Shown: positions 7,188 to 16,301, counted from the stretch's first letter. The stretch is DNA of 23,382 nucleotides from Deltaproteobacteria bacterium (GCA_005879255.1 VBKY01000099.1:1-23382); one strand, 5' to 3'. Made by a program: numbers and translations. Notes: generated from the sequence alone by a model not told the origin.

Positions 7188-10016
7188 CTATTTGTCTTTC
7201 AAATAATACGCTTCCAACGCCGGTTTGTACGATCTCGGCAGCCAATAGGGTCGGCGTAGATTATCCGGTCCGGGGGCGGGGCGGGTTTTGAGCAGCCATT
7301 TTTTGTAAACTTCGTGAGACTTACTTGTATCGACGAACACGTCGCCATATTTATCGTCCGGACCGGGCTTGGTCACGCGGACCTTTTGATGCCAGCAGTG
7401 CTGGCCGCTGATATAGTCGGGCTGCACGGGGAAAGTCAAATTCTGGTGCACGCCGGCGTCTTCCCAAAAAATTCTTTGGGAGTCGGGATCGTCGCTCTGG
7501 AACGGCTTGATGCCGTGAATATGACGCATCATCCATTTTCCTTCACCGATCTGCTTTAAATCAACGAGCGCGGTCGACCAGCGCTCCCCACCCTGATCTT
7601 CAGCCAAACGCCAACGTCCGAGGTGATGCGAGCAAGCGATCACGCCCGGCTTGATGCCCTCAGTAACCCACACTTTGTCGATGAAATGGCCGATCTCGGT
7701 TTGAACCTTGAGAAGATCGCCGGTTTGGACATCGAGGTTTTGGGCGTCTTTCGAATTGATCCAAAGCGGATTGCGGTTAGAGATTTCATAGAGCCATTTG
7801 GCGTTGCCTGATCGTGTATGAATCAACGTCGGCAAGCGAAACGTCGGTAGCAGAAGCATCTCGCCCGCGTTGAGATCGATGTTTTCCGGATGCACATGGC
7901 TTTTGATGTAGCCGGGAATGGAATATTCCGGCCACTTCCAATCCTTGAGAGTCTTGGAAAAAAATTCGAGCTTGCGCGATGGCGTCGGAAATCCAACGCA
8001 GGCCTTCCCGTCTACTTCCACGCCGAGCGCGGTTCCATTCTTGATAATCACATTGGTATTGGGATCAGTCGTCGCGTCGGCGAGATCGGTGGATTTAATG
8101 CCGGTTTCGTGGACTTTATAAACGTTGTCCTCGACTAAGAACGCGCCGTACTTGCGCATGTATTCCAGCGGCTGCAATCCTTGCTTGGCCGCTGCTTCCG
8201 GCAAGCCCGGTACGCTGTTTTCAAAGATCCAGCGGTAATAATCATCTACGGTCATTTTCTTGCCGGCCTCGTAGGGCGATTCGAAATATTTACGAATGCC
8301 CAGGGAGCCATCGGGATCGACGCGCCAGGATAACTCGATCCAGAACTCATCCTCTTCCCACACTTGGCCGATGCCGGCCACTTCATGGGCCTCGTAGGTC
8401 GTGGTGAATTTCTTACCCTGCTTTTCCAATGCGATGCGCAAAATGGGCTGGCGGAACCCGATCCAGCGCGCCGCCTGAGTTTCCTGGCTCATCAGATCGT
8501 GGCGCTCGGATGCGTGGCCCATGGGCAAAACGTAATCGGCAAACCAAGCGGTCTCGCTCCATGTCGGCGTGAGACAGGCGTGGCGTTCGACTTTACTCTC
8601 GTCAGAGAGCATCTCGATCCAACTCATGCCATCGGGATTGGTCCACACCGGGTTGTAGACACGGGTAAAATACATCGCCAGCTTGCCGCGTCCCTCTTTG
8701 AGAAAATGCGGCAGCAAAAAGCTCATCTCGAAGAAAGCCAGGGGATACTCAGGCGGAATTAGCAGCTCGTTCCAAACTTTCGCCGGTGGCGGCATGAGCG
8801 GCGGCGCGGGAATGTATTTATTGGCGGCGTTGGGTGCGGTGCCACCGGCTGTGCCGACCGCGCCAACCAGTACGACGAGAAATTGCAGCGCCCGCGCCAC
8901 TTGCCAGCCGCCGAGATTTCCCGCGGCGGTATTGCGCCAAACATGGGACGAAAAAGCCGAGCCGGCTTTAGCGATCTCGTGGGCTACTTCAACTATTACT
9001 TTAGGTTCAACGCCAGCTTCCGTGGCGGCGAACTCGGGCGTGTACTGCGCGTATGTCCGCTTTAGAATCGCGATGAAAGTTTGGAAAGTTTGCGGTTTGT
9101 CGGCATGCTCTTCGCGCAGATACTCCTCCCAATTCACCCACTGACGAACGAATTGCCGGTCGAATAAGTCTTCCTGCAAAAGAATGTTGCACATCGCAAG
9201 AATGATCGCTGCTTCGCTGCCCGGCCAGGAAGAGATCCAATAGTCGGCTTTCGAAGCCGTATTCGACAGCCGCGTATCGATCACACAGATTTTCGCGCCG
9301 CGCTCTTTCCCTTCGATGATTCTTTGTGCGTGGGGATTGAAGTAGTGACCGCTCTCGAGATGGGAACTCAGGAGAAGAATAAAGCGTGCGTTGGCGTGAT
9401 CCGGCGACGGCCGGTCGATGCCAGACCATAACGCGTAGCCGGCACGCGCGCCGGCGGAACAGACGTTGGTATGGCTATTGTGTCCGTCGATTCCCCATGA
9501 ATGAAGAATCCGCTGATGGTAAAGCAGCTCGTGCCCCGGCCGTCCGACGTGATACATGATCTCGTTGCGCCGGTCTTCCTGGAGCGCTTTGCGAATTCTC
9601 GCGCCAAGATCGTCGAGCACGTCATCCCATGAGACCCGTTCCCACTTCCCTTCTCCGCGTTTACCGGCGCGCTTCAATGGATAGCGGATGCGTTCAGGAT
9701 CGGTAATCTGGTTCAGTGTCGCCGGGCCCTTGGCGCAGTTGCGCCCGCGGCTGCCGGGATGTTCCGGATTGCCTTCAAACCGGCGGATGCCATTACTGTC
9801 TTTATCAACGAAGCCTAAAAGGCCACAGGCCGCCTCACAGTTAAAACAGATCGTCGGAATAATCTGATAATGCTTCTCCACTTTGCGCGGCCATTGGGAC
9901 GTATCGTATTCAACCCAGTCATGCCATTTTTCCACCGGAGGATAACTGGCAAGGCCGCCACTTACGGGCGCCAATCGCATGGCGTCAGGATTGAGAGGTT
10001 GCGTGTCATCACTCAT
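7188..10016 (-). CDS. Molybdopterin (bis-MGD) oxidoreductase, catalytic subunit
   Basis: 942 residues of the DMSO-reductase/formate-dehydrogenase superfamily. An N-terminal [4Fe-4S] motif is formed by Cys57, Cys60, Cys64 and Cys94 (CFNCEAAC ... RNCAKG). The next domains show GRPGHELLYHQRI, SHTNVCSAGARAGYALWSG (Cys186 is the likely Mo ligand), CVIDTRLSNTASKADYWI, and a C-terminal molybdopterin dinucleotide-binding domain (about 720 onward, LLLPTFRLPTLIHTRSGNAK). There is no twin-arginine signal, so the subunit should be cytoplasmic. It begins 14 bp after the fused Fe-S/NrfD gene, giving a complete quinone-linked complex. Candidates include a SoeABC-like sulfite dehydrogenase or a relative of polysulfide/thiosulfate reductases. 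The substrate cannot be decided from sequence. The ribosome site (AAGAAAG) is weak. Confidence 0.88.
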   Translation of the reverse strand: MSDDTQPLNPDAMRLAPVSGGLASYPPVEKWHDWVEYDTSQWPRKVEKHYQIIPTICFNCEAACGLLGFVDKDSNGIRRFEGNPEHPGSRGRNCAKGPATLNQITDPERIRYPLKRAGKRGEGKWERVSWDDVLDDLGARIRKALQEDRRNEIMYHVGRPGHELLYHQRILHSWGIDGHNSHTNVCSAGARAGYALWSGIDRPSPDHANARFILLLSSHLESGHYFNPHAQRIIEGKERGAKICVIDTRLSNTASKADYWISSWPGSEAAIILAMCNILLQEDLFDRQFVRQWVNWEEYLREEHADKPQTFQTFIAILKRTYAQYTPEFAATEAGVEPKVIVEVAHEIAKAGSAFSSHVWRNTAAGNLGGWQVARALQFLVVLVGAVGTAGGTAPNAANKYIPAPPLMPPPAKVWNELLIPPEYPLAFFEMSFLLPHFLKEGRGKLAMYFTRVYNPVWTNPDGMSWIEMLSDESKVERHACLTPTWSETAWFADYVLPMGHASERHDLMSQETQAARWIGFRQPILRIALEKQGKKFTTTYEAHEVAGIGQVWEEDEFWIELSWRVDPDGSLGIRKYFESPYEAGKKMTVDDYYRWIFENSVPGLPEAAAKQGLQPLEYMRKYGAFLVEDNVYKVHETGIKSTDLADATTDPNTNVIIKNGTALGVEVDGKACVGFPTPSRKLEFFSKTLKDWKWPEYSIPGYIKSHVHPENIDLNAGEMLLLPTFRLPTLIHTRSGNAKWLYEISNRNPLWINSKDAQNLDVQTGDLLKVQTEIGHFIDKVWVTEGIKPGVIACSHHLGRWRLAEDQGGERWSTALVDLKQIGEGKWMMRHIHGIKPFQSDDPDSQRIFWEDAGVHQNLTFPVQPDYISGQHCWHQKVRVTKPGPDDKYGDVFVDTSKSHEVYKKWLLKTRPAPGPDNLRRPYWLPRSYKPALEAYYLKDK

Positions 10017-10030
10017 GATTCAAATCTTTC

Positions 10031-11554
10031 TTAACTTAAGGGTACGGCCTGGCCGGCTTTGATCCACAGATGCTCGTACATCCACAACCCGAATAACGCG
10101 AGCAGTGAAGCAACGACGTTTGGAACGACAGAGCTCACCTGCCAGAAAGTCAGTCCAATCGGCACCAAAGTACCGAGACCAACGACGCAGATCCAAAATG
10201 ATTTGCTGAGCGCCCCGCTGAGCAGCAGTTCGCCACTGCGACGCGCTTCTTCTGCGCCATGTTTCATGAGCAGCTCGCCGAGAATCATCGCCAGGCTGGC
10301 AAACAAGGAAATGACGAGCAAGTGGCCGAGCCAAGCGAACAACGGCAGCGTGAGACCAAAAATAGTTCCAATGAGGGTGATGATTGCCGCTCCCGCCACG
10401 ATCGCTTGAATCAAAAGGTGCCAGAAAAGCAGCGGGCTCTGCCAGAAATCTCGGCCGCGCGCCTGGGCGAAGAGAAACGCTGAGTACCCGGCCGAGGCAA
10501 TGGCAAATAGCGCAGTCGTCCAAATGACCAACGGCGACACGGCTCCTATGGTCGCTATTTGGATCAGCCACACAATAAGCAAGATAGCGAAGATCATCAG
10601 GACATATCCGCCTAAAACTAACCACGAGTTTAAGTTGGGCTTGGTCAGCAAAAAGAGAAATCTTCCTGGTTTTTTGAGATCCAAAACCAGCAGTGACATC
10701 GTGGCGGCGAGAAACAGCAGAGATACTACCGGGCTGATAAAGCTGAGCACTACCGCGTCCTGCTCAAATCCCATGTTCAGAAATAACGCCGACATAAGCA
10801 GCACGCCCGCGGCAATCGATTTCGTCCAAAGATAAGATGCGATCTTCTTTCCCCAAGGAACCATGTGCGGCACGTCGTACACTTCCCGCGCCGCGCCGGG
10901 GATCGGACGATTGGCAGTCGTCATTCTTAGCGCGTAGAGATCCTCGCCCGGGTCTTTGTCCGCCCAAAAGTAAGCCGTTTGCGGCTCCATCATCGTCGGG
11001 TTTAACAGATCGCCGTCGACGCCGACGTAAAACAGTTTCGGCTTGGTTCCCTTCTCGGGTTTGCGCACGCTGACTTTTTCCAAAGCGATGCGCTTGCTCA
11101 CCAGACTGTTCGGATCGTCGAGATCGCCGGAGAGAATCGCCTGCGTCGGGCAAACCACTTCACAGGCGGGCTTGTAGCCCATCTCCACGCGTGAAGCATC
11201 GAAATTGCATTTGGCTGCGGTATTACGCTCGGGATCGATGTAAAGCGCGTCGTAGGGACAAGCTTGCATGCAGGATTTGCAACCAATGCAGCGCTCGTGA
11301 TCGAAATCGACGATGCCGTCGGCGCGGCGGAAAAGCGCCACCGTCGGACAAATTTCGATACAAGGCGCGTCGTCGCAATGGTTGCAGCGCAGCACCGCGA
11401 AGTGCCGCCGTGTGTCAGGATAGCGACCTTTTTCGATGTACTTGACCCAAGTGCGATTCACACCGACGGCGATGTTGTGCTCTTCCTTGCAGGCCACCGT
11501 GCACGCGTGACAGCCGATGCAACGGTTTTGATCGATGACGAATCCGTAGCGCAT
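10031..11554 (-). CDS. Fused four-cluster Fe-S / NrfD-type membrane subunit
   Basis: 507 residues combining two proteins that are usually separate. Residues 1 to about 150 are a DmsB/NrfC-like electron-transfer domain with cysteines at 12, 15, 18, 22; 57, 60, 65, 69; 89, 92, 95, 99; and 116, 131, 135. The sixteenth position (119) is Asp in AKCNFDASR. After a linker (150-240), about eight hydrophobic helices form an NrfD/PsrC-like domain (for example VLLMSALFLNMGF, YVLMIFAILLIVWLIQ, WLGHLLVISLFASLAMILG), which exchanges electrons with membrane quinone. Neither a Tat nor a Sec signal precedes the Fe-S domain, so it should face the cytoplasm with its Mo partner. An AAGG site lies about 7 bp before the ATG. 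It is the first gene of the Mo operon. Confidence 0.9.
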   Translation of the reverse strand: MRYGFVIDQNRCIGCHACTVACKEEHNIAVGVNRTWVKYIEKGRYPDTRRHFAVLRCNHCDDAPCIEICPTVALFRRADGIVDFDHERCIGCKSCMQACPYDALYIDPERNTAAKCNFDASRVEMGYKPACEVVCPTQAILSGDLDDPNSLVSKRIALEKVSVRKPEKGTKPKLFYVGVDGDLLNPTMMEPQTAYFWADKDPGEDLYALRMTTANRPIPGAAREVYDVPHMVPWGKKIASYLWTKSIAAGVLLMSALFLNMGFEQDAVVLSFISPVVSLLFLAATMSLLVLDLKKPGRFLFLLTKPNLNSWLVLGGYVLMIFAILLIVWLIQIATIGAVSPLVIWTTALFAIASAGYSAFLFAQARGRDFWQSPLLFWHLLIQAIVAGAAIITLIGTIFGLTLPLFAWLGHLLVISLFASLAMILGELLMKHGAEEARRSGELLLSGALSKSFWICVVGLGTLVPIGLTFWQVSSVVPNVVASLLALFGLWMYEHLWIKAGQAVPLS

Positions 11555-11583
11555 TTACTACCTTCCTAATCAGAAAACTAAAT

Positions 11584-11593
11584 ATTCGCGAAT
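11584..11593. promoter_or_regulatory. Palindrome upstream of the Mo operon
   Basis: ATTCGCGAAT, a perfect 10-bp palindrome 30 bp upstream of the Fe-S/NrfD start codon, in an AT-rich gap. It is a possible operator; the binding protein is unknown. Confidence 0.25.
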
Positions 11594-11751
11594 TAGGGTT
11601 GCATTCTGATAGCAGGAAAAAGCAGGCGGGGTCAATTGCGTGCGCCAAATTGATTGTAAAATTGTGATCGGTTACCGGGTCAAGGAATTTTCTCACAAGA
11701 CTCACGGACAGAATTATTTGTTGGCGTAGATTACGCAATTTCAGTGATGCT

Positions 11752-12090
11752 TTATTGAGACCAGATGATCGACCTCATCGAATAACAAGCACCATAGACG
11801 ACGTCACAGCTTGTCGCCACTTTTTTCCGCAGTATCGTCCGTTCAGGCTCAAAGACCCAGTCCCAGTAATTGATGGCGTTTTCGCCGGGACCTTTTCCTT
11901 GTTCTTTTGAAATTTTTACTGTTCCTCGCCAATGGCCCAAGCTGGTAAGAATTCCGATGCGGCCAATCGGTGGCCAAGATAACGGGTCGCCAGCTGCGAG
12001 CCCTTCGAAGACGGTCTGTTCGAGTGAGCCTTGGAATACTTGGGCGCCGCAGGCGACAGATTCACCCCCAACCGAAGAGCGTCTTGGCAT
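11752..12090 (-). CDS. Hypothetical protein, possible remnant
   Basis: A 112-codon frame overlapping the 3' end of the neighbouring amidohydrolase by 29 bp on the same strand. The part after the overlap has coding-like composition (G-rich first positions, several Trp; for example GRIGILTSLGHWRGTVKIS and INYWDWVFEPERTILRKK). I recognise no family. There is no clear Shine-Dalgarno sequence before the ATG at 12090, so it may be a small cotranscribed gene, a 5'-truncated remnant, or chance. The rest of the 11555-11751 gap shows nothing I can name. Confidence 0.3.
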   Translation of the reverse strand: MPRRSSVGGESVACGAQVFQGSLEQTVFEGLAAGDPLSWPPIGRIGILTSLGHWRGTVKISKEQGKGPGENAINYWDWVFEPERTILRKKVATSCDVVYGACYSMRSIIWSQ

Positions 12091-13120
12091 TTTCCGCCAA
12101 GATTTTTTTCTTGGCCTGGTCGGAGATATCCCTGCGCTCGCGGATGCTGGCTACCGCCCCGGGAAAAAGGCTGTCAGCTTCCGGATAGGCCGAGCCGAAA
12201 ATGACCTGACCCTCTCCGACGGTTTGTAATACGTACGGCAAAGATTGCTCGTTGTAGGTGGTAGCGAAATACCAATTCCCTCCAGTCATGTGCTGGCTCG
12301 GCGTGTTCTTCAGGAGCGGGGCCTCTTCCGGGTTCCTTCCTTCGAAGTCCTTGTCCATGCGCTCCATGAGAAAGGGAACCCAACCGACGCCGGTATTGAA
12401 GACGCCGATGCGAAGCTGTGGGAATTTGTCAGGGATGCCGCCATACATCAGCGCTGTGCAGGTATGAAAAGTCTCCATCGACCCGCCGACCGCATCTTGA
12501 AACAGGAAAGTATCGGCGCGCAGGTCTTGTCCCGGCCCCAGGTAGGAAAGGTTGTGAATCAACAACGGCACGTTGAGGCGTTCCATTTCTTGATAGATGG
12601 GCCAGTAAATCGACGCTCCCACGTGTTCGGCAAGTCCCAGCGAGGAGAGCGCAATACCCACCAACCCCAGCTCCGCGACCGCGCGCTTGACCTCGGTGAC
12701 CGCTGCGGCAACGTTTTGAAACGGCACAACGGCCACCGCTTTGAGACGCGAGTTGGCTTTGCAGATGCCGGCGACGTAGTCGTTATAACCCCGGCAATAG
12801 GCGCTCGCGAGGTTTTCATCGCGGGCCCGGTTCGAGTACCCGGTCGGCAGCCCCTTCTGGGGAATCTGGCTCAATAACAAAGCGCGGGTTGGGAAGAGGA
12901 CCGACACGTCGACCCTTTCCTGATCCATCGCGCGGCGGTAATGATCCAGAGTCCAGTCGTCGGGCTTGATCCGCCCATATTCGCTCGGATCCCAGCCGGT
13001 GGCCGGCAGCAGAGAACCCGCCTGATCGCGGTACGAACTTTCCATAAAAGGCCGTACGTCCGAGTCGTCTGTTTTCTGGGCGAGATGCATGTCTGCGTCG
13101 ATTACTGAAAAGTCAGCCAT
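12062..13120 (-). CDS. ACMSD-like amidohydrolase paralog with degenerate active site
   Basis: 352 residues of the amidohydrolase-2 (ACMSD-like) TIM-barrel family, whose members hydrolyse or decarboxylate organic acids using a metal. It aligns end to end with the next gene upstream (13173-14216), sharing segments such as YCRGYNDYV, GASIYWPIYQEMERLNVPLLIH, MYGGIPDKFPQLR, MTGGNWYF and LFGW. At the metal and catalytic positions it differs: the first motif is DADMHLAQ (Gln where Glu is usual), the region before VGWVPF has Asn for Glu, and the terminal motif is FGSAYPE (Ala311 and Glu314) instead of the D-Y-P-H seen in both paralogs. It therefore probably lacks normal catalysis, or has altered or lost chemistry. 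An AGGGAG site precedes the ATG. Confidence 0.85.
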   Translation of the reverse strand: MADFSVIDADMHLAQKTDDSDVRPFMESSYRDQAGSLLPATGWDPSEYGRIKPDDWTLDHYRRAMDQERVDVSVLFPTRALLLSQIPQKGLPTGYSNRARDENLASAYCRGYNDYVAGICKANSRLKAVAVVPFQNVAAAVTEVKRAVAELGLVGIALSSLGLAEHVGASIYWPIYQEMERLNVPLLIHNLSYLGPGQDLRADTFLFQDAVGGSMETFHTCTALMYGGIPDKFPQLRIGVFNTGVGWVPFLMERMDKDFEGRNPEEAPLLKNTPSQHMTGGNWYFATTYNEQSLPYVLQTVGEGQVIFGSAYPEADSLFPGAVASIRERRDISDQAKKKILAENAKTLFGWG

Positions 13121-13172
13121 ATTTTTTCTCCCTGAAACTCACATAAAATGTTGCTGTCGCACTCCACGGCGC

Positions 13173-14216
13173 TCAAACCCAGCCGAACAAGCGCTTGCCG
13201 TTGTCGTGCAAAATCCTGCTCTTGGCCTCCTCCGAAATATCGGTCCGGTCGAGCAGGTCGGCAGTGAAGGCCGAGCCGCTGTGCGGATAGTCCGTGGCAA
13301 AAATAATGAGTTCGTTGCCGATTCGCTCCAGCACATGAGGCAGCGACTTTTCCTCCGGCTCGGCCGAGTAGAAAAAATTTCCGCCGGTCATATAGGAACT
13401 GGGTTTTCTTCTCAAAAGCGGCGCGTCGGCGCGGCGTTTTTCCCACTTCGCGTCCAGGTAATCCATCCAGTAAGGAACCCAGGCGGCGCGATTCTCGAGA
13501 AAAGCAACGCGCAGCTGCGGGAATTTCTCCACCACGCCGCCGTAGATCAAGGCTGCGCAATCATACAACGTTGCCACCGGTCTCCCGACGGTGTGCTGCA
13601 AAAGAAAAGTGTCGGCGCGCCGGTCCCCCACGGGTCCTTGAATGGAAGCGTGAATCATCAGCGGGACGTTGAGCCGCTCCATCGCTTCGTAAATCGGCCA
13701 GTAGGTGGACGATCCGATGTGTTCCTTGAGACCGAAAGAAGAAAGCACCACGCCGGAAAGCTCGAGCTTCGTGACGGCGCGTTTGAGCTCGGTCACAGCG
13801 GCCGGGACGTCCTGAAATGGGAGAAGGGCAACTCCCTTTAGCTGTGACGCTTCGCGACAGACGCTGCCGATGTAGTCATTGTAGGCGCGGCAGAAAGCAG
13901 CGGCAAAATTTTTGTCCCGCTGCGTGCCGACGTCCATCGCCCGGCTGGGAAAAAGCAGGGAATAGGCAATCCCTTCCTCTTTCATGACGGCGAGTCGTTT
14001 TTCCAGATCGTCGGGAGCGCGCGGCCGGCGCCGCACGCGCACGTGCCATTCGTCCATGCCGAGTAGGGAGCCCTGCTTGTCGCGGAAGGGTTCAGGCATG
14101 AGCGGGCGAAGATCGTCATCGGTCTCAATGACATGGGCGTCCATGTCGTAGATCTGGATTTTTGCTTTCAATACGTCGCGGCTCTTATCGGTTGTTTCAT
14201 GCACTTGGTTTTCCAT
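13173..14216 (-). CDS. ACMSD-like amidohydrolase, intact motifs
   Basis: 347 residues. The first motif is YDMDAHVIE (D-x-H-x-x-E), a central His lies in VPLMIHASI, then FLENRAAWVPYWMD, and the terminal catalytic motif FATDYPHSG has Asp309. These are the metal-site residues of the amidohydrolase-2 family (ACMSD, gamma-resorcylate decarboxylase relatives). I chose the ATG at 14216 because AAGGAG sits 5 bp upstream. An in-frame ATG at 14267 overlaps the stop of the solute-binding gene as ATGA and would add 17 residues of poor quality. Its position, 47 bp after a solute-binding protein gene and 52 bp before its degenerate paralog, suggests an operon for uptake and breakdown of one compound. The substrate is unknown. 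Confidence 0.87.
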   Translation of the reverse strand: MENQVHETTDKSRDVLKAKIQIYDMDAHVIETDDDLRPLMPEPFRDKQGSLLGMDEWHVRVRRRPRAPDDLEKRLAVMKEEGIAYSLLFPSRAMDVGTQRDKNFAAAFCRAYNDYIGSVCREASQLKGVALLPFQDVPAAVTELKRAVTKLELSGVVLSSFGLKEHIGSSTYWPIYEAMERLNVPLMIHASIQGPVGDRRADTFLLQHTVGRPVATLYDCAALIYGGVVEKFPQLRVAFLENRAAWVPYWMDYLDAKWEKRRADAPLLRRKPSSYMTGGNFFYSAEPEEKSLPHVLERIGNELIIFATDYPHSGSAFTADLLDRTDISEEAKSRILHDNGKRLFGWV

Positions 14217-14263
14217 CACGTCTCCTTGATCCTGTGTTTTGGTAATCTTCGCTGCGCCGATGA

Positions 14264-15265
14264 TCATTTACTATATAGCTCGTTCATGAGCTTCTGGTAT
14301 TTGTCGGCGCCCGCGCGCGCCTGGGCCGACAGGAACCGGAGCTTCTTGCGGTCGATATCGTCTTTTACGGAAAGGTCGTCGCGCATGACCGAATTGCCGG
14401 TCTTGGCCATCAGCGTTTGGCCTTCTTTGGACAAAATAAAATCCACCAGCAACCGGGCGGTGTTGGGGCTGCGCGCCATGCCCAGAATCCCAACAGTGTG
14501 AATATCCGCATAGAGCGGATCTTCCAGGCGAGCCCAATCGACGGGAAGGCCTTTCCCTTTGAAAATATTGATACCATCGTGGTTCAGCGGCAGCGCCATT
14601 TCGACCTCGCCACCGCCCAACCATTGCTGAACCATCAACGTCGTGCCGCGCCCTGGCTTGGGATTGTGGGCGGCAAATTGGCGCAGATAATCCATGCCCT
14701 TCTCGGCCCCGAAGAAATCCAACATGGCATAGATCCAACCATAGTTATTCAAGTTCACAGCCGCTTTGTCTTTCCAGCGATTACGCAGGAGATCGCTATA
14801 ACGCTTCGGGATGTCGGCCCCGGTTACCGCTCGGCTATTATACGCGATGGTCTGGATCGTAAAGTAAACGGCGCTATAAAAACCTCTCTCTTCGGGCGGC
14901 CGTTCCGAGGAGGTGTATTTCTGAAAGATGTTGGGCACTTCCATCAGCATTAGATCGAGCGAGTCCGCGCCGGTGAGAACCAGATCGGCATTGTCTCTTT
15001 TGCCGACCCGGCGCTCCGTGAGAATTTTGGTGACCAGGGTTGAGCTTCCCTGACGGTTTATCTCCACTTTGAGACCGGGATATTTCGCGGCAAAGGCGTT
15101 GGCGAGGGGCTGCGCGTCTTCCAAATTAAGAGAGGTGTAAAGCACCGCCGGACCTTCCTTTTTCGCCTCCTGGTAGCCGGCGCTTAAGGCCATCGAAAAG
15201 GAGAAAAGAAAAAGCAGCGCTGCCGCCATGAAAGCGGAGATTCCGCGGCTTGTTGGGTTCCTCAT
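14264..15265 (-). CDS. Periplasmic solute-binding protein (ABC type), copy 1
   Basis: 333 residues with a Sec signal peptide (hydrophobic core FMAAALLFLFSFSMALSAG, cleavage probably after ALSA). The mature part has the fold of family-1/Fe3+-type binding proteins: VLYTSLNLEDAQPLANAFAAKYPG, TKILTERRVG, ADLVLTG, LARLLVDFILSKEGQT-like end helix, and a final K/R-rich helix. It is a close paralog of the gene upstream (15291-16301). AAGGAG lies 7 bp before the ATG. No permease or ATPase gene is in the window, so either it works with a distant transporter or it delivers ligand some other way. Context (amidohydrolases on both sides) suggests an organic ligand over iron. Confidence 0.88.
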   Translation of the reverse strand: MRNPTSRGISAFMAAALLFLFSFSMALSAGYQEAKKEGPAVLYTSLNLEDAQPLANAFAAKYPGLKVEINRQGSSTLVTKILTERRVGKRDNADLVLTGADSLDLMLMEVPNIFQKYTSSERPPEERGFYSAVYFTIQTIAYNSRAVTGADIPKRYSDLLRNRWKDKAAVNLNNYGWIYAMLDFFGAEKGMDYLRQFAAHNPKPGRGTTLMVQQWLGGGEVEMALPLNHDGINIFKGKGLPVDWARLEDPLYADIHTVGILGMARSPNTARLLVDFILSKEGQTLMAKTGNSVMRDDLSVKDDIDRKKLRFLSAQARAGADKYQKLMNELYSK

Positions 15266-15290
15266 GACAGGTCTCCTTCGCGCGCTGAAT

Positions 15291-16301
15291 CTACTTCGTA
15301 AACAGCTCCACCATCATCTTGTCGTACTCTTCGACCCTTGCGCGCGCCTCCGGGCCGACGATACGAAAATTTTTCCTGTCGAATTGATATTTGACCGGCA
15401 CATCATCGCGCACCGTGGTCTTGTCCAGTTCAGCCAGGATGGTTTGACCTTCTTTGGAGACGATAAAGTCCACCAGCAGCCGCGCCGCGTTAGAATGTTG
15501 GGCATTTCCTAAAATACCAATGCCGTGCATATCTACATAGAGAGGGTCTTGAATGCTTGACAGCGCCACCGGCGCTTTTTTGTTGATAAACGCAATCACG
15601 CCGTCGTGGTTCAGTGCTACGCCGACTTCTGCGTCACCGGCAATGACGCTCTGCATGAGCAAAGTAGTGCCGCGGTAGGCGCGGGGGTTCAGCGCAGCGA
15701 GCTTTTTCAGAAACTCTGAACCTTTATCCTTGCCGAAAAAATCCAACATGGAATAGATCCACGTCGGGTTGCCGAGGTTGACTGCTAACTTGTCGCGCCA
15801 GCGCTCCTGGAGAAGATCCTGATAGCGCCGCGGCGCCGCGTCGGCGGCGAGGAGATTCTTGTTAAACGCGATACTGTGAACGCTCATATAGGTGGCGGTC
15901 CAAAAATCTCCCTTCTCCGCTTTCCACTCGTTCGAGTTGTACTTTTGGAAAATGCCCTGCTTTTGCAGCAGGTCGAGATACTCCGCTCCAACCAAAACGA
16001 CGTCCGCGATGTCTTTGCCGGCGCGGCGCTCGGTCAGAATCTTTTGCAGGATGCTATTGGCGCTTTGACGATTAACGTTCATCTCGACCCCGGGATACTT
16101 TTTAGAAAACGCCGCGGTGATCTTCTCGTTGTCCGCCACGTTGAGCGAGGTGTACCACACAACCTGCTTGTCGCTTTTGGCTGCCTCGTACCAATTGCTG
16201 GCAAAGACATTGGCGGGCCGCAAGGGCGCAGCGCTAAGCACCGGAAGATGCAAAACGAAAAGTAGCAAAATCAGTCTTTTCGAGCTTGCGCGCAAAACCA
16301 T
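15291..16301 (-). CDS. Periplasmic solute-binding protein (ABC type), copy 2
   Basis: 336 residues, signal peptide with core LILLLFVLHLPVLSA, then a domain parallel to copy 1: VVWYTSLNVADNEKITAAFS, QKILTERRAGKDIADVVLVG, WIYSMLDFFGKDKG, EVGVALNHDGVIAFI, NAARLLVDFIVSKEGQTILA. The shared features LNHDG, MLDFFG and RDD-V mark recent tandem duplication with copy 1, 25 bp downstream. AAGGAG lies 8 bp before the ATG. A 291-bp gap with a hairpin separates it from the amidohydrolase upstream, so it may have its own promoter. Confidence 0.88.
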   Translation of the reverse strand: MVLRASSKRLILLLFVLHLPVLSAAPLRPANVFASNWYEAAKSDKQVVWYTSLNVADNEKITAAFSKKYPGVEMNVNRQSANSILQKILTERRAGKDIADVVLVGAEYLDLLQKQGIFQKYNSNEWKAEKGDFWTATYMSVHSIAFNKNLLAADAAPRRYQDLLQERWRDKLAVNLGNPTWIYSMLDFFGKDKGSEFLKKLAALNPRAYRGTTLLMQSVIAGDAEVGVALNHDGVIAFINKKAPVALSSIQDPLYVDMHGIGILGNAQHSNAARLLVDFIVSKEGQTILAELDKTTVRDDVPVKYQFDRKNFRIVGPEARARVEEYDKMMVELFTK

